Positions 33,055 to 39,458 of a DNA stretch of 41,414 bases are shown one piece after another (position 1 is the first letter of the stretch; every line of letters begins with the position of its first letter). Source of the stretch: an uncultured Oscillospiraceae bacterium (GTDB lineage Bacteria > Bacillota > Clostridia > Oscillospirales > Oscillospiraceae). Under the pieces are notes generated by a model, which ran no database searches, was not told the DNA's origin, and saw only the letters and a program-made list of their open reading frames with translations. Location of the stretch: NCBI GenBank assembly GCA_904419145.1, contig CAJFQQ010000025.1:1-41414 (forward strand), read 5' to 3'. A program made the position numbers and the translations under genes.

Positions 33055-33687
33055 ATGAAGCTCATCTATCGCGGGCGCTATACCGGGGCCGACCAGCTGC
33101 CCCGGGCGGACCTGCCGCCCTCGGCGGTGCGGTTTCGGGAGCCGGAGGACACCGCCGCGCTGAACCGGGCCGCCATCAAGTGGTGCCTCCTGGCCCTGGC
33201 GGCGGCGGTGGTCCTGGGGGCGGCCACCATCCCCCTCCGGGGCGGGCTGGAGCTGGGGTTCGGGTTCCGGGTGACCGCCGGATGCGCCGCCTCCTTCCTG
33301 ACCCTGCTGCCCCACGAGCTGCTCCACGGCCTGTGCTTCGGCCGGGGGGCGGAGGTGCATCTCTTTGTCTCGCCCAAGGACCTGATGGCCTTTGTGGTGT
33401 GCACCCGGCCCGTCTCCAGGGGGCGGTTCATCCTCATGAGCCTGCTGCCCAACCTGATATTCGGATGGCTGCCCTTCCTCCTCTGGTGCCTGACCCCCTA
33501 CAGCGGGGCGGGCAGCGACATTCTTCTCTGGTTTTCCTCCTGCTGCATCAGCTTCGGCGGCGGGGACTACCTGAACGTCTGGAACGCCCTCAGGCAGATG
33601 CCCCGGGGCAGCGTCCAGCAGATGATTTCCGGTTTTCACTCCTACTGGTATATGCCGTCGACCAATGACCCGCACAGGCCGGTATAA
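33055..33687 (+). CDS. DUF3267 membrane protein with HExxH motif
   Basis: A 210-residue protein with about four membrane helices. The motif HELLH in LPHELLHGLCFG (near residue 88) fits DUF3267, a group of putative membrane zinc metalloproteases. SFGGGDYLNVWNAL near residue 165 contains a conserved second acidic element. No proteolytic activity is proven for most members. It starts 14 bp after metK and shares its riboswitch-controlled transcript, suggesting expression in low SAM; the link in function is unknown. Confidence 0.8.
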   Translation: MKLIYRGRYTGADQLPRADLPPSAVRFREPEDTAALNRAAIKWCLLALAAAVVLGAATIPLRGGLELGFGFRVTAGCAASFLTLLPHELLHGLCFGRGAEVHLFVSPKDLMAFVVCTRPVSRGRFILMSLLPNLIFGWLPFLLWCLTPYSGAGSDILLWFSSCCISFGGGDYLNVWNALRQMPRGSVQQMISGFHSYWYMPSTNDPHRPV

Positions 33688-33748
33688 GGACCGCAGGCGC
33701 TGCGGCCGTGATATTTAGATGCCCTTGACACATGAAAAAGGGGCGATA

Positions 33749-33788
33749 AAAGAGGCTGGCGTCCTCCTTTGAGGACGCCAGCCTCTTT
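33749..33788. terminator. Bidirectional terminator between DUF3267 and yitT genes
   Basis: An 18-bp perfect stem beginning AAAGAGGCTGGCGTCCTC with a 4-base loop. T-runs flank it on both strands, the better one serving the minus-strand YitT gene. Confidence 0.9.
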
Positions 33789-33798
33789 GTGGTTTCCC

Positions 33799-34683
33799 TC
33801 AATCCGACAGACGCCGGATAAAATTGTCGCTGAGGTGTACACCTTCCTGGACGATATAGAAGGCGTGGGGATCCTGGCGGTGGAGCTCCTCCCGCAGGTC
33901 GTTGATTTCGTACTTGGACAGACACACGCAGATGATCTTCACCGGCTCGTTGGTGTAGGCCCCCTGGCCGTCCCACCAGGTAACGCCCCGGTGGAGATGC
34001 TTCATGATATACTCCGACAGGTCCACAGCGTGGTTCTTGGTAAAAATCAGCATCTGGACATTGACGCTCTGCTGATGGGTGCGGTCCAGCACCACGGAGC
34101 AGAACACAATATAGAGGATGGAGTAGATCATGGTCTCCACGCTGAACAGAATGCCGCACAGCCCGTAGAGGATCCCGTTAAAGACGATGTTCAGCCGCCC
34201 GATGGTAAAGCGGGCGCCCCGCTTGGAGAAGCACAGCCCCAGCATATCCGTGCCGCCGCAGCTGGCGCCGCAGGTGAGCACGATGCCGCAGCCCAGCCCC
34301 ACAATGGCGCCGCCCAGCAGGCATCCGGTGAGCATATCCTCCACCAGAGGCGTGGTCGGGATGGGGACCAGGCTGAGCGTCAGGGTGTAAACCGTCAGGG
34401 CGATGAGGCTGCTGCGCAGGAAATCCTTGCCCAGGGAGCGAAAGGCCAGCAGGAAAATGGGAACATTGAGCACATAATAGAGAATACCGGAGAAGTCATA
34501 CCCGTTGGTGACGCCGAGGGCCTGATAGACCAGCGTACGGATCAGCTGGCAGACACCCATAATCCCGCCGGTGTACAGGTTCAGTGGAACCAGAAATAGA
34601 TTGACACCCAGCGCGTAAATCACTGCCCCCACGGCAGCAGCGATCACCCGGGTCCATTTGTTCTTCATGGTAGTATACAGCAT
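33799..34683 (-). CDS. YitT-family membrane protein (DUF161/DUF2179)
   Basis: A 294-residue protein with five or six N-terminal membrane helices, including GVNLFLVPLNLYTGGIMGV and a conserved GASCGGTDMLGL, followed by a soluble C-terminal DUF2179 domain (VTWWDGQGAYTNEPVKIICV). YitT proteins are widespread in Firmicutes and their transport role is undefined. The ATG at 34683 follows GGAGGAG. The gene probably has its own promoter near 34730-34759 (TTGATA and TAGCAT, 18-bp spacer, minus strand). Confidence 0.88.
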   Translation of the reverse strand: MLYTTMKNKWTRVIAAAVGAVIYALGVNLFLVPLNLYTGGIMGVCQLIRTLVYQALGVTNGYDFSGILYYVLNVPIFLLAFRSLGKDFLRSSLIALTVYTLTLSLVPIPTTPLVEDMLTGCLLGGAIVGLGCGIVLTCGASCGGTDMLGLCFSKRGARFTIGRLNIVFNGILYGLCGILFSVETMIYSILYIVFCSVVLDRTHQQSVNVQMLIFTKNHAVDLSEYIMKHLHRGVTWWDGQGAYTNEPVKIICVCLSKYEINDLREELHRQDPHAFYIVQEGVHLSDNFIRRLSD

Positions 34684-34760
34684 TGCAGCTCCTCCATCCG
34701 CACACAGTGGATTCATGCCAATTCGCTTTATGCTATGTAGCTACTACCATTTATATCAAA

Positions 34761-35081
34761 TCACAGGCTGTATTGCAAGTAGTGATAGAGACGGTTTCTT
34801 CCGCGGGCAATGGTTCTGGATACAGTGGATTTGTTCACCTTCAGGGACATGGCGATCTTCGTCATGCTTTTGCCCTCGTCGTAGTACATGCGCAGCATCT
34901 GCTGCTGGCGAGGGGTCAGCTCCTGCTCCCGGGCCTTTCGGAGATTGCGGCGCAGGCGCTCCATCCGGTCGGAGTTGTCCTCGCTGTGCTGCCGGTTCCA
35001 TGCCGCCATATCTCCCCAAAATTCGTTGTTTCGATAGGCGTAGGCCGGCGCGGCCCTGGTCTTAGAACGTGAATTTTTCAT
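34761..35081 (-). CDS. Sigma-70 region 4-like helix-turn-helix protein
   Basis: A 106-residue protein whose C-terminal half is a region 4 fold: LTPRQQQMLRMYYDEGKSMT, then KIAMSLKVNKSTVSRTIARG. It lacks regions 2 and 3, so it cannot be a full sigma factor. It may be a small transcriptional regulator or a phage-like activator. The N-terminal half is basic and helical (DRMERLRRNLRKARE). Its start overlaps the preceding helical-protein gene by 20 bp. It is last in a three-gene minus-strand cluster upstream of the tRNA genes. Confidence 0.75.
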   Translation of the reverse strand: MKNSRSKTRAAPAYAYRNNEFWGDMAAWNRQHSEDNSDRMERLRRNLRKAREQELTPRQQQMLRMYYDEGKSMTKIAMSLKVNKSTVSRTIARGRNRLYHYLQYSL

Positions 35082-35295
35082 TCTTGTAGTATCTCCTGTC
35101 GTAATACCGCTCCATGTGGAGCGCAATCTCACGGCCCTCCCGGTACAGAGCCGTGAGGTCCGCGATCCGCCGCTGAAGGAGCTGCGCCTCCAGCGGGTCG
35201 GCCTCGGCCTGCATGGCCCGCTTCAGCTGCCCCATTCGCTCCTTGAGCAGGGCGCAGTTCAGGCGGTACTCCACCGCCATCTCTGTCAGTGTCAA
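35062..35295 (-). CDS. Small helical protein, TTG start
   Basis: Unknown function. The 77-residue product is almost entirely alpha-helical with heptad-like spacing (NCALLKERMGQLKRAMQAEA, then PLEAQLLQRRIADLTALY) and a basic aromatic end (RYYDRRYYKNEKF). I choose the TTG at 35295: GGAGGAG is well placed and the TTGA overlaps the upstream stop codon, indicating translational coupling. The first ATG is five codons later and lacks that fit. Confidence 0.65.
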   Translation of the reverse strand: MTLTEMAVEYRLNCALLKERMGQLKRAMQAEADPLEAQLLQRRIADLTALYREGREIALHMERYYDRRYYKNEKFTF

Positions 35296-35495
35296 AGCGG
35301 CTCCTCCTCCCCGCAGACCCGGCGGTGGGCGGCGAAGGCCTGGGCGGCATACTCCCCCAGGCAACCCCGGCAAAGGGTGCTGCCGTTGATACTCCAGTAC
35401 ACATCCCCTTGGTATAGTTCCCCGCCGCACAGGGAACAATGCGCTCTGGGCGGACGGCGCTGGGGGTCCCGATGTGCTTTCTCTCTAATCCGCAC
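35292..35495 (-). CDS. Small zinc-ribbon protein, GTG start
   Basis: A 67-residue protein with two CxxC knuckles: HCSLCGGELYQGDVYWS and LCRGCLGEYA. This is a zinc ribbon like those in small phage and chromosomal DNA- or protein-binding factors. The GTG at 35495 follows AGGAGGAG. It is the first gene of an overlapping three-gene cluster (zinc ribbon, helical protein, region 4-like protein). No catalytic domain is seen. Confidence 0.7.
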   Translation of the reverse strand: MRIREKAHRDPQRRPPRAHCSLCGGELYQGDVYWSINGSTLCRGCLGEYAAQAFAAHRRVCGEEEPL

Positions 35496-35536
35496 GATGT
35501 CTCCTCCTGAAAATTTCTGAATTTTTCATTTTTTGC

Positions 35537-35565
35537 TTGACAACCACGGCGCAATCTGGTATTAT
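35537..35565 (+). promoter_or_regulatory. Promoter of the tRNA-Thr/tRNA-Tyr operon
   Basis: TTGACA (35537-35542), 17-bp spacer, TATTAT (35560-35565), about 20 bp before the first tRNA. Confidence 0.9.
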
Positions 35566-35584
35566 AATCCTCGCTGCTAATCGT

Positions 35585-35660
35585 GCTGGTATAGCTCAGT
35601 TGGTAGAGCAGCTGATTTGTAATCAGCAGGTCGGGGGTTCGAGTCCGTCTACCAGCTCCA
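35585..35660 (+). tRNA. tRNA-Thr (anticodon TGT)
   Basis: A 76-nt cloverleaf with acceptor GCTGGTA/TACCAGC, anticodon loop TTTGTAA, T-arm GGTTCGAGTCC and an encoded CCA end. Confidence 0.97.
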
Positions 35661-35689
35661 ACACCTTTTTCTAGCAGATAAGTGAATAT

Positions 35690-35774
35690 GGGAGCGTTCC
35701 CGAGTGGCCAAAGGGGGCAGACTGTAAATCTGTTGTCGACGACTTCGGTGGTTCGAATCCACCCGCTCCCACCA
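35690..35774 (+). tRNA. tRNA-Tyr (anticodon GTA)
   Basis: An 85-nt class II tRNA with acceptor GGGAGCG/CGCTCCC, anticodon loop CTGTAAA, a long variable arm (TTGTCGACGACTTC), T-arm GGTTCGAATCC and an encoded CCA. Confidence 0.97.
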
Positions 35775-35776
35775 GC

Positions 35777-35816
35777 AAAACGGTGATCCCGTGAGGGATT
35801 GCCGTTTTGTTCTTTT
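35777..35816. terminator. Terminator after the tRNA genes
   Basis: Stem AAAACGG...ATCCC / GGGAT...CCGTTTT with a GTGA loop, followed by GTTCTTTTT. The stem is nearly symmetrical and could also stop transcription coming from the right on the minus strand. Confidence 0.85.
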
Positions 35817-35938
35817 TGCGGGATACCCGACTACCGATTCCTGACAGAGCGCCGCGGGGTCCCGGCGGGGTGGTGCCGGAGTGTGACGGGCTGCGCTGCA
35901 AAGAAACGGGGGGGGCTGCCGCGGTTGTTTTGCGGTGC

Positions 35939-36036
35939 AACAAGTTTCTTGTTACAGGAATTATCATAGTACAAGATATTTGTTTTGTCAAGCACAAATT
36001 AACAAGATTCTTGTTTTTCGATTTGACAAAAACAAG
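35939..36036. promoter_or_regulatory. Operator array with exact 31-bp periodicity
   Basis: Three sites of the form AACAAG-N3-CTTGTT: AACAAGTTTCTTGTT (35939-35953, perfect), TACAAGATATTTGTT (35970-35984, two mismatches) and AACAAGATTCTTGTT (36001-36015, perfect). Starts are 31 bp apart, three helical turns. A fourth half-site AACAAG begins at 36031. The array covers the spacers and start sites of two divergent promoters and lies before an XRE/S24 repressor gene. Confidence 0.88.
35963..35991 (-). promoter_or_regulatory. Divergent minus-strand promoter pointing to the tRNA genes
   Basis: On the minus strand TTGACA (35991-35986), 17-bp spacer, TATGAT (35968-35963). The second operator fills its spacer exactly, and the first operator sits at its predicted start. 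No reading frame with a ribosome site follows. Confidence 0.75.
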
Positions 36037-36051
36037 ACGCTGGGGTACAAT
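36023..36051 (+). promoter_or_regulatory. Promoter of the XRE/S24 repressor
   Basis: TTGACA (36023-36028), 17-bp spacer, TACAAT (36046-36051). The fourth operator half-site lies in the spacer, consistent with autoregulation. Confidence 0.85.
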
Positions 36052-36095
36052 GACAATAAAGAAACTGAATGACCGGACGGACAGGAGGGATGCGT

Positions 36096-36851
36096 ATGAG
36101 CTTTGGACAGCGGATGCGGGAACGTCGGGAAGCTATGGGGCTGAGTCGGGATCGGCTGGCGGAGCTGGTGGGAGTTACCCGCTCGGCCATAGGAAACTAT
36201 GAAACTGGGGTCAGTTTTCCTAAGGAGGAAATCCTGCTGCGGTTGTTCCACGCTTTGCAAGTGGACCCGAATTACCTCTATCAGGACGACTTTCAAACGG
36301 AGGCGTTCTGTTGTGATGCCGGGGAGCAGTCCTTGATAGAGAGATATCGAACTTTGTCCATAGCCGGGCGTCAGGCGGTCCATTCAGTGTTGGAGGCTTT
36401 GTGCGGCTATCAGGCGGATATGGACCGGGCAGCCCCGCCGGAGCTGGTCCGGGAGATCCCGCTCTACCGCTATCCGGCCGCTGCCGGCTTCCCCGCGCCA
36501 GTGGCTGGGGAGGACTACGATTTGATTCCCGTCACCGGGGAGGTCCCCCGGGGGGCGGAGTTTGCCGTGCGCATCCAGGGGGACTCCATGGAGCCCTATA
36601 TCCGGGACGGCAGCGTGGTCTATGTGAACCGGGACCCCCTGCAGAACGGGGATGTGGGCATCTTCTGCGTGGATGGGGAGATGCTGTGCAAGCAGTATTA
36701 CCGGGATCCTCTGGCAATGGTGTATCTCTTCTCCCTGAACCGCGCCCGCGCGGATGCCGATGTGGTGCTGCCCCGGGATTCCGGGCGGAGCCTTGTGTGC
36801 TTTGGACGGGTGATGCTGAGTGTCCGGCCCTCTATCCCGGGAAAAAACTGA
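36096..36851 (+). CDS. XRE-family repressor with S24 (LexA/CI-type) peptidase domain
   Basis: A 251-residue repressor with an N-terminal helix-turn-helix (REAMGLSRDRLAELVGVT, then SAIGNYETGVSFP). A helical middle follows, and then an S24 domain with catalytic Ser in IQGDSMEPYI and Lys in MLCKQYY. This architecture is that of phage CI-like and LexA-like repressors that self-cleave on RecA activation, and both catalytic residues are present. The ATG at 36096 is seven bases after GGAGG. Its own promoter and a divergent one are covered by the 31-bp-spaced operators, so it is likely their ligand (inference). Confidence 0.92.
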   Translation: MSFGQRMRERREAMGLSRDRLAELVGVTRSAIGNYETGVSFPKEEILLRLFHALQVDPNYLYQDDFQTEAFCCDAGEQSLIERYRTLSIAGRQAVHSVLEALCGYQADMDRAAPPELVREIPLYRYPAAAGFPAPVAGEDYDLIPVTGEVPRGAEFAVRIQGDSMEPYIRDGSVVYVNRDPLQNGDVGIFCVDGEMLCKQYYRDPLAMVYLFSLNRARADADVVLPRDSGRSLVCFGRVMLSVRPSIPGKN

Positions 36852-36865
36852 TCAGACAGAGAGGA

Positions 36866-36899
36866 GCCCCCTGCGGTATCTGCCGCAGGGGGCCTTTGC
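36866..36899 (+). terminator. Terminator of the repressor gene
   Basis: An 11-bp stem GCCCCCTGCGG/CCGCAGGGGGC with a 6-base loop, followed by CTTTGC. Confidence 0.7.
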
Positions 36900-37174
36900 T
36901 ATGGCTCCCACCAAAGGACGCAGTCACTGATATAGCTGACCAGCAAAAACAGGAAAGCCAGAGGCCACAGGGCCCAAAGAGGGCCTGTGTAGTAAGAAAA
37001 GGGTACCTCCGGGGCCAGCAGGAGCCGAAGAATGCCATACAGGATCAGAGCGGCCAGCGCCAGCCGCTGGGGCACCAGGGCCAGCAGAAAGTACCGCCGG
37101 GCCCGCCGGCGCTCCCGGGCTTTTTCGCGCCGGTAGGATGCCAGATCAATCATGGAACAGGTGGAACGGGACAT
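36899..37174 (-). CDS. Small two-helix membrane protein
   Basis: I do not recognise this 91-residue protein. The first 30 residues are very basic (YRREKARERRRARRYF). Two membrane helices follow, at about residues 32-52 and 66-85, the second region rich in Trp and Leu (LWALWPLAFLFLLVSYI). AAAGGAG lies nine bases before the ATG at 37174. It converges on the XRE/S24 gene, and its stop abuts that gene's terminator. Confidence 0.6.
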   Translation of the reverse strand: MSRSTCSMIDLASYRREKARERRRARRYFLLALVPQRLALAALILYGILRLLLAPEVPFSYYTGPLWALWPLAFLFLLVSYISDCVLWWEP

Positions 37175-37244
37175 AGCGGTCAACTCCTTTCTTGATCAGG
37201 AGTATACCGCCTTAGTTGTACGGAAAAACGGACAGTTCTATCCG

Positions 37245-37424
37245 TCAAGACCGATCAGCAGGCTCCATTTGGGAGCCGAAATAGAAGGTAACCACCATTG
37301 TGAACACCGTCATAAACTCCTGACTGCTGACTGTCCCTTGGATTGCCAGATGGACGAAGGCGGCGGCCAGGATCAGCGTCACAATACTTTTCACACTGAG
37401 CAGACGCTCCAGTCTTTCGCGCAT
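37245..37424 (-). CDS. Holin-like small membrane protein
   Basis: A 59-residue protein: MRERLERLLSVKSIVTLILA, one long hydrophobic segment, a short QGTVSSQEF turn and a second helix FTMVVTFYFGSQ. This layout, with the VKSIVTL and FYFGSQ motifs, resembles small phage-associated or chromosomal proteins in Clostridia often found beside lysis or peptidoglycan genes. GGAGGG precedes the ATG. It is 44 bp after the zinc-ribbon membrane gene on the same strand. A lytic role is not shown. Confidence 0.65.
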   Translation of the reverse strand: MRERLERLLSVKSIVTLILAAAFVHLAIQGTVSSQEFMTVFTMVVTFYFGSQMEPADRS

Positions 37425-37468
37425 GAAAAATCCCTCCAGACCATGGTATGCGTCGGGAGGGAGGATGG

Positions 37469-37906
37469 TTAGGTCCGCGTGATGGTTTTCTCATGGCATT
37501 TGGGGCAGGTGACCTCGATCTTCCCCTTGCCCCGGGGCAGGCGAAGGCGGGTGCCGCAGTGCCGGCACTTGATATAGCGGTGGGCGCGGTCCTGCCGCCG
37601 GTAGTTCCAGCCCTGAATTGCCTGGCGCTTGGGGCCCCACCACTGGACGAAGCGTGCGTTTTCCGCCCGGCGCCGGTCCAGATTCCGGGAGAAGGCGCGG
37701 AAGATGTACACCAGTGCCAACACCAGCGTCAGGGCGTTCAAAAACGTATAGACCGCTACGCTGGTGGTCAGGGATACCAGCACCGCCCGGAGGATCACCA
37801 CTACCAGATATAGGACAAGGATCGCCCAGTTCAGGGAGTCGGCCCCGTTGCGGCCATACATGAACCGAGCGATGCTGTTGCGCAGTTTTTCGAAAAATCC
37901 ACTCAT
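37469..37906 (-). CDS. Membrane protein with C-terminal zinc ribbon
   Basis: A 145-residue protein of unknown function. A short amphipathic N-terminus (MSGFFEKLRNSIARFMYGRN) is followed by two membrane helices at about residues 28-48 and 51-72. A basic linker comes next, and then a zinc ribbon with two CxxC pairs, CRHCG and CPKC, separated by about 17 residues. AGAGG precedes the ATG at 37906. Similar proteins occur widely in Clostridia next to housekeeping genes. It may be cotranscribed with the 59-residue protein. Confidence 0.7.
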   Translation of the reverse strand: MSGFFEKLRNSIARFMYGRNGADSLNWAILVLYLVVVILRAVLVSLTTSVAVYTFLNALTLVLALVYIFRAFSRNLDRRRAENARFVQWWGPKRQAIQGWNYRRQDRAHRYIKCRHCGTRLRLPRGKGKIEVTCPKCHEKTITRT

Positions 37907-38041
37907 TCTAATGACCTCTTTGCGATTTTTCTCTATTGTACCGCGCAAATATGAACAAATATAGTATTTGCGGAGAAAATTTCAGCGAGAATAGAAAAGA
38001 AAACGGAAAAACGAGTTGAGAGAATGTACAGCGGAGGCCAT

Positions 38042-38075
38042 CCAATAAAAAACGGAGCGGCGTCAGCCGCTCCGT
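38042..38075 (-). terminator. Terminator of holB-ricT
   Basis: On the minus strand a 10-bp stem ACGGAGCGGC/GCCGCTCCGT followed by TTTTTTATT. Confidence 0.9.
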
Positions 38076-38081
38076 ACAATT

Positions 38082-39434
38082 TTAGGATTCACTTTTGGGT
38101 GCTTCAGCGTTGGCGCCTCCGCTTCCTCCGGAACGACGGCGGCGGGGCCGGCGGCGCCGGCGGCTGCTGGAGGAGGCAGAGCCCTCCGCTTTTGCCTGCT
38201 GCTCACCGGAAGGCTTCTGGCCGCGTTTCTCCTGGGATCTCTTCTCGCTGCCGCGCTCCGCCCCAGCCCGCCGGTCGGCGGCGGCCTTCTTTTCCGCTGT
38301 TAAATCTCCACTGGCCTTGACAGGGATGCGTTCGACTTTCACCTCGTCCCGTTTGGAATCCCGGCCTTTGGCCTCCCGTTCCGAAGATTCCTTTCCGGAC
38401 GTGTCTCGCTTGGAAGCTGTATCTTTGCCGCGGCCCCGGCTGCCTCGGCTACGGCGACGGCCCCGGCTACGCTTTTCCTCCGCCTTTTCCTCTGGCGGGA
38501 CAGGGTCCAGAGGCTGTTCCACAAAGTCGAATGCCCCGGAGAAAAATTCCTCCCGCTCCGGGTCTGGACGCACGAAACGGGCCGGACGCTCGGCGGGGAC
38601 TTCAATGCCCTCCCGGCTGCCCTTGCCGTTGCGGAGGATCTGCAGCTCGCAGCCCTTGTAGCAGCGGGGGGCCTCTGGAGACTCGTCCAGACGGACCTTG
38701 ACCTCCTCACGCAGCAGATCCACACTGCACACATTGCCGGCCCCATCAGGGGTATTGACGAAAGAGTCGTTTTTGGGCATCCGTTTGGCCGCGTCTTCAT
38801 AGGCATTCTGCTCATATTTCAGGCAGCACATGAGGCGTCCGCAGGTGCCTGAAATTTTTGTGGGGTTGAGGCTGAGGTTCTGGGTCTTTGCCATTTTGAT
38901 GGAAACAGGCATAAAATTATCCAAAAACTGGCTGCAGCACAGGGGACGGCCACAGATGCCCAATCCCCCGATCATCTTGGCCTCATCCCGAACACCGACC
39001 TGCCGCAATTCAATGCGGGCCCGGAATACATTGGCCAGATCCTTCACCAGTTCCCGGAAATCCACGCGCCCCTCGGCGGTAAAGAAAAAGATAATCTTGC
39101 TGCCGTCAAAGTTGCTTTCCACCCGAATGAGCTTCATCTCCAACTTGTGGGCGGCAATTTTTTTCTCACAGATGGCAAAAGCATCTTTCTCGCGGTTACG
39201 ATTGTAAGCGTCAGTACGCTGGTCATTTTCCGTGGCTACCCGCACCAGGGGCCGCAGAGGCTTTACCACGCTCTGCTCCGGTACAAGGTGGTTTCCCTCC
39301 GTGCATAAGGCAAACTCATTGCCTGAGGCAGTCTCTACGATGACCGACTGACCGGCGGCAACCTCAATCCCGTGGGGATCGAAGTAATAGGTTTTGCATC
39401 CGTTTCGAAAGCGGACGCTGATAACTTCTGTCAA
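38082..39434 (-). CDS. ricT: PSP1-domain protein RicT/YaaT with long basic tail
   Basis: RicT (YaaT) is part of the RicAFT complex that, in B. subtilis, affects RNase Y-dependent mRNA maturation, sporulation and competence. The 450-residue protein has the PSP1 domain with the Cys-rich signatures GLGICGRPLCCSQFL and GTCGRLMCCLKYE, the latter group holding Fe-S ligands in the complex. From about residue 275 the protein is a low-complexity Lys/Arg/Glu/Ser-rich tail ending in RRRRRPRRRR. B. subtilis RicT is about 275 residues, so the tail is an addition. It follows holB as usual. Confidence 0.92.
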   Translation of the reverse strand: MTEVISVRFRNGCKTYYFDPHGIEVAAGQSVIVETASGNEFALCTEGNHLVPEQSVVKPLRPLVRVATENDQRTDAYNRNREKDAFAICEKKIAAHKLEMKLIRVESNFDGSKIIFFFTAEGRVDFRELVKDLANVFRARIELRQVGVRDEAKMIGGLGICGRPLCCSQFLDNFMPVSIKMAKTQNLSLNPTKISGTCGRLMCCLKYEQNAYEDAAKRMPKNDSFVNTPDGAGNVCSVDLLREEVKVRLDESPEAPRCYKGCELQILRNGKGSREGIEVPAERPARFVRPDPEREEFFSGAFDFVEQPLDPVPPEEKAEEKRSRGRRRSRGSRGRGKDTASKRDTSGKESSEREAKGRDSKRDEVKVERIPVKASGDLTAEKKAAADRRAGAERGSEKRSQEKRGQKPSGEQQAKAEGSASSSSRRRRRPRRRRSGGSGGANAEAPKSES

Positions 39435-39458
39435 GGGGATGTCCCTCCTTCTATGGTA

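Noticed and set aside
35585-35774. tRNA genes as an attachment site
   Set aside because: No duplicated tRNA 3-prime end and no integrase was found in the window, so no att site is claimed.
35671-35997. A 108-codon minus-strand frame starting in the operator region
   Set aside because: Most of its C-terminal part is the antisense of tRNA-Tyr, a common false protein in databases. It has no ribosome site, and its first codons lie upstream of the predicted transcript start.
37255-37494. A 79-codon minus-strand frame over the holin-like gene
   Set aside because: The frame one base over gives the 59-residue protein with a proper ribosome site and two membrane helices; this one is its shadow.
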